From positions 1,026,159 to 1,032,462 of the forward strand of contig CP070688.1 of NCBI GenBank assembly GCA_020353135.1: DNA of 6,304 nt. Direction: 5' to 3'. Origin of the DNA: Chloroflexota bacterium (GTDB lineage: Bacteria > Chloroflexota > Anaerolineae > Promineifilales > Promineifilaceae). The notes beneath the pieces were generated by a model. It did not search any database and was not told the DNA's origin. It worked only from the letters and a program-made list of their open reading frames with translations. Of this stretch, positions 5,806 to 6,304 are shown piece after piece (within the stretch, counting starts at the first letter, position 1; each line of letters starts with the position of its first letter). The position numbers and the translations under genes are program-made.

Positions 5806-6304
5806 TTAGGATGAGACTGCCAGCAAACGACCGTCATCGCTGATGGCGTCAAGGACTGCCTGGGGTTTTTCCTGGTGCGGCAGATGGCCGGCACCGGTTA
5901 CTGTGACCAGCCGGGCGGTGGGCTGCAGCTCGACCAGCTTCCTGGCCGCCTCGACGGAAATGATATCGTCGTCAACTCCCCATATGACCAGCGTCGGCGT
6001 CTGGCAGCGGCCGAGGCGTTCCGGCAGATCGGTCTGCTGGCGCGGTGTCCAGTACGCCAGCTGGCGCAAGACCGAGAAGTAGGCTCGCTTCTGCCGGTCG
6101 CTCCACACCCGCTCGTTCACCCGTTGGAAAAGAAAATCGACGTCAACCTGGGCCATTCCGTCCAGGTCGGAATAATAGGGTCGTAAGGTATCGTAGGCGG
6201 CCGCTGGATTCCGGCGCAGCCGGGTATACATCCACTCCCCGACGCCGGGGATCATGAACAGCAGCAGGCGCGGATTCAGCGCCTGGCGGGTGGCAACCAG
6301 GGTG
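5806..6304 (-). CDS. Alpha/beta hydrolase, C-terminal part, 5'-truncated by window edge
   Basis: The frame is open to the right edge, so the ATG at 6255 is internal; 165 residues are visible. The N-terminal half, with the oxyanion loop and the GxSxG nucleophile, is outside the window. The visible part starts with a helical cap-like region. It ends with the canonical fold elements: strand TPTLVIWGVDDDII with the probable catalytic Asp at visible residue 112, then LVTVTGAGHLPHQEKP with the catalytic His at 140, then a last helix. Serine replaces the proline usually found after the acid loop (DDxIIP). These motifs fit hydrolases of the AB_hydrolase_1 type, such as esterases, haloperoxidase-like or dehalogenase-like enzymes; the substrate is unknown. 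The gene is convergent with the nitrilase, and the two stop codons are 4 bp apart. Confidence 0.85.
   Translation of the reverse strand, partial: TLVATRQALNPRLLLFMIPGVGEWMYTRLRRNPAAAYDTLRPYYSDLDGMAQVDVDFLFQRVNERVWSDRQKRAYFSVLRQLAYWTPRQQTDLPERLGRCQTPTLVIWGVDDDIISVEAARKLVELQPTARLVTVTGAGHLPHQEKPQAVLDAISDDGRLLAVSS

Noticed and set aside
5832..5870. Hairpin (CGTCATC/GATGGCG) followed by a T-run as terminator of the nitrilase unit
   Set aside because: The T-run at 5866-5870 lies about 17 bases beyond the stem, and the sequence is explained by coding of the opposite hydrolase gene.
1..6304. CRISPR array, tRNA/rRNA genes, transposase or phage genes
   Set aside because: No long repeat-spacer pattern, no cloverleaf in the gaps and no such protein motifs were found on either strand.

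Overview
The window looks like bacterial chromosome from a member of the Chloroflexota, probably the Anaerolineae/Caldilineae side. This placement is inferred. The evidence is a very large MalT-like LuxR regulator of a type that is strongly expanded in that phylum, a moderately GC-rich composition, an MFS_3-type exporter beside the regulator, and short degenerate tandem repeats between genes. No 16S or other marker is present, so the assignment is tentative.

Layout, left to right. (1) 1-2203, plus: the 3' four-fifths or so of a MalT-like LuxR-family ATP-dependent activator; its N-terminal NTPase core lies outside the window. (2) 2204-2335: a compact control region with an 18-bp near-perfect dyad, a plausible sigma-70 promoter directly downstream of it, a heptanucleotide repeat array and a strong Shine-Dalgarno. 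(3) 2336-3586, plus: a complete 12-TM MFS_3-type exporter. (4) 3587-3911: a 325-bp non-coding gap with a nonanucleotide repeat array, an intrinsic terminator and a possible promoter with a small palindrome. (5) 3912-4790, plus: a stand-alone 5'-3' exonuclease of the FEN/PolI N-domain family. (6) 4851-5801, plus: a nitrilase-superfamily (carbon-nitrogen hydrolase) enzyme, probably cotranscribed with the exonuclease. (7) 5806-6304, minus: the C-terminal part of an alpha/beta hydrolase, convergent with the nitrilase and separated from it by only 4 bp.

Functionally there appear to be two transcription units on the plus strand and one on the minus strand. The regulator and exporter form a plausible sensor/efflux pair: the dyad before the exporter is centred about 43 bp upstream of the predicted start site, the position where LuxR-type activators usually bind. 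The exonuclease and nitrilase form a second unit after the terminator, but nothing in the sequence links their chemistry. I see no CRISPR array, tRNA, rRNA, transposase or phage gene. I did not find a convincing new multi-gene system; the most unusual material is in the two intergenic regions.
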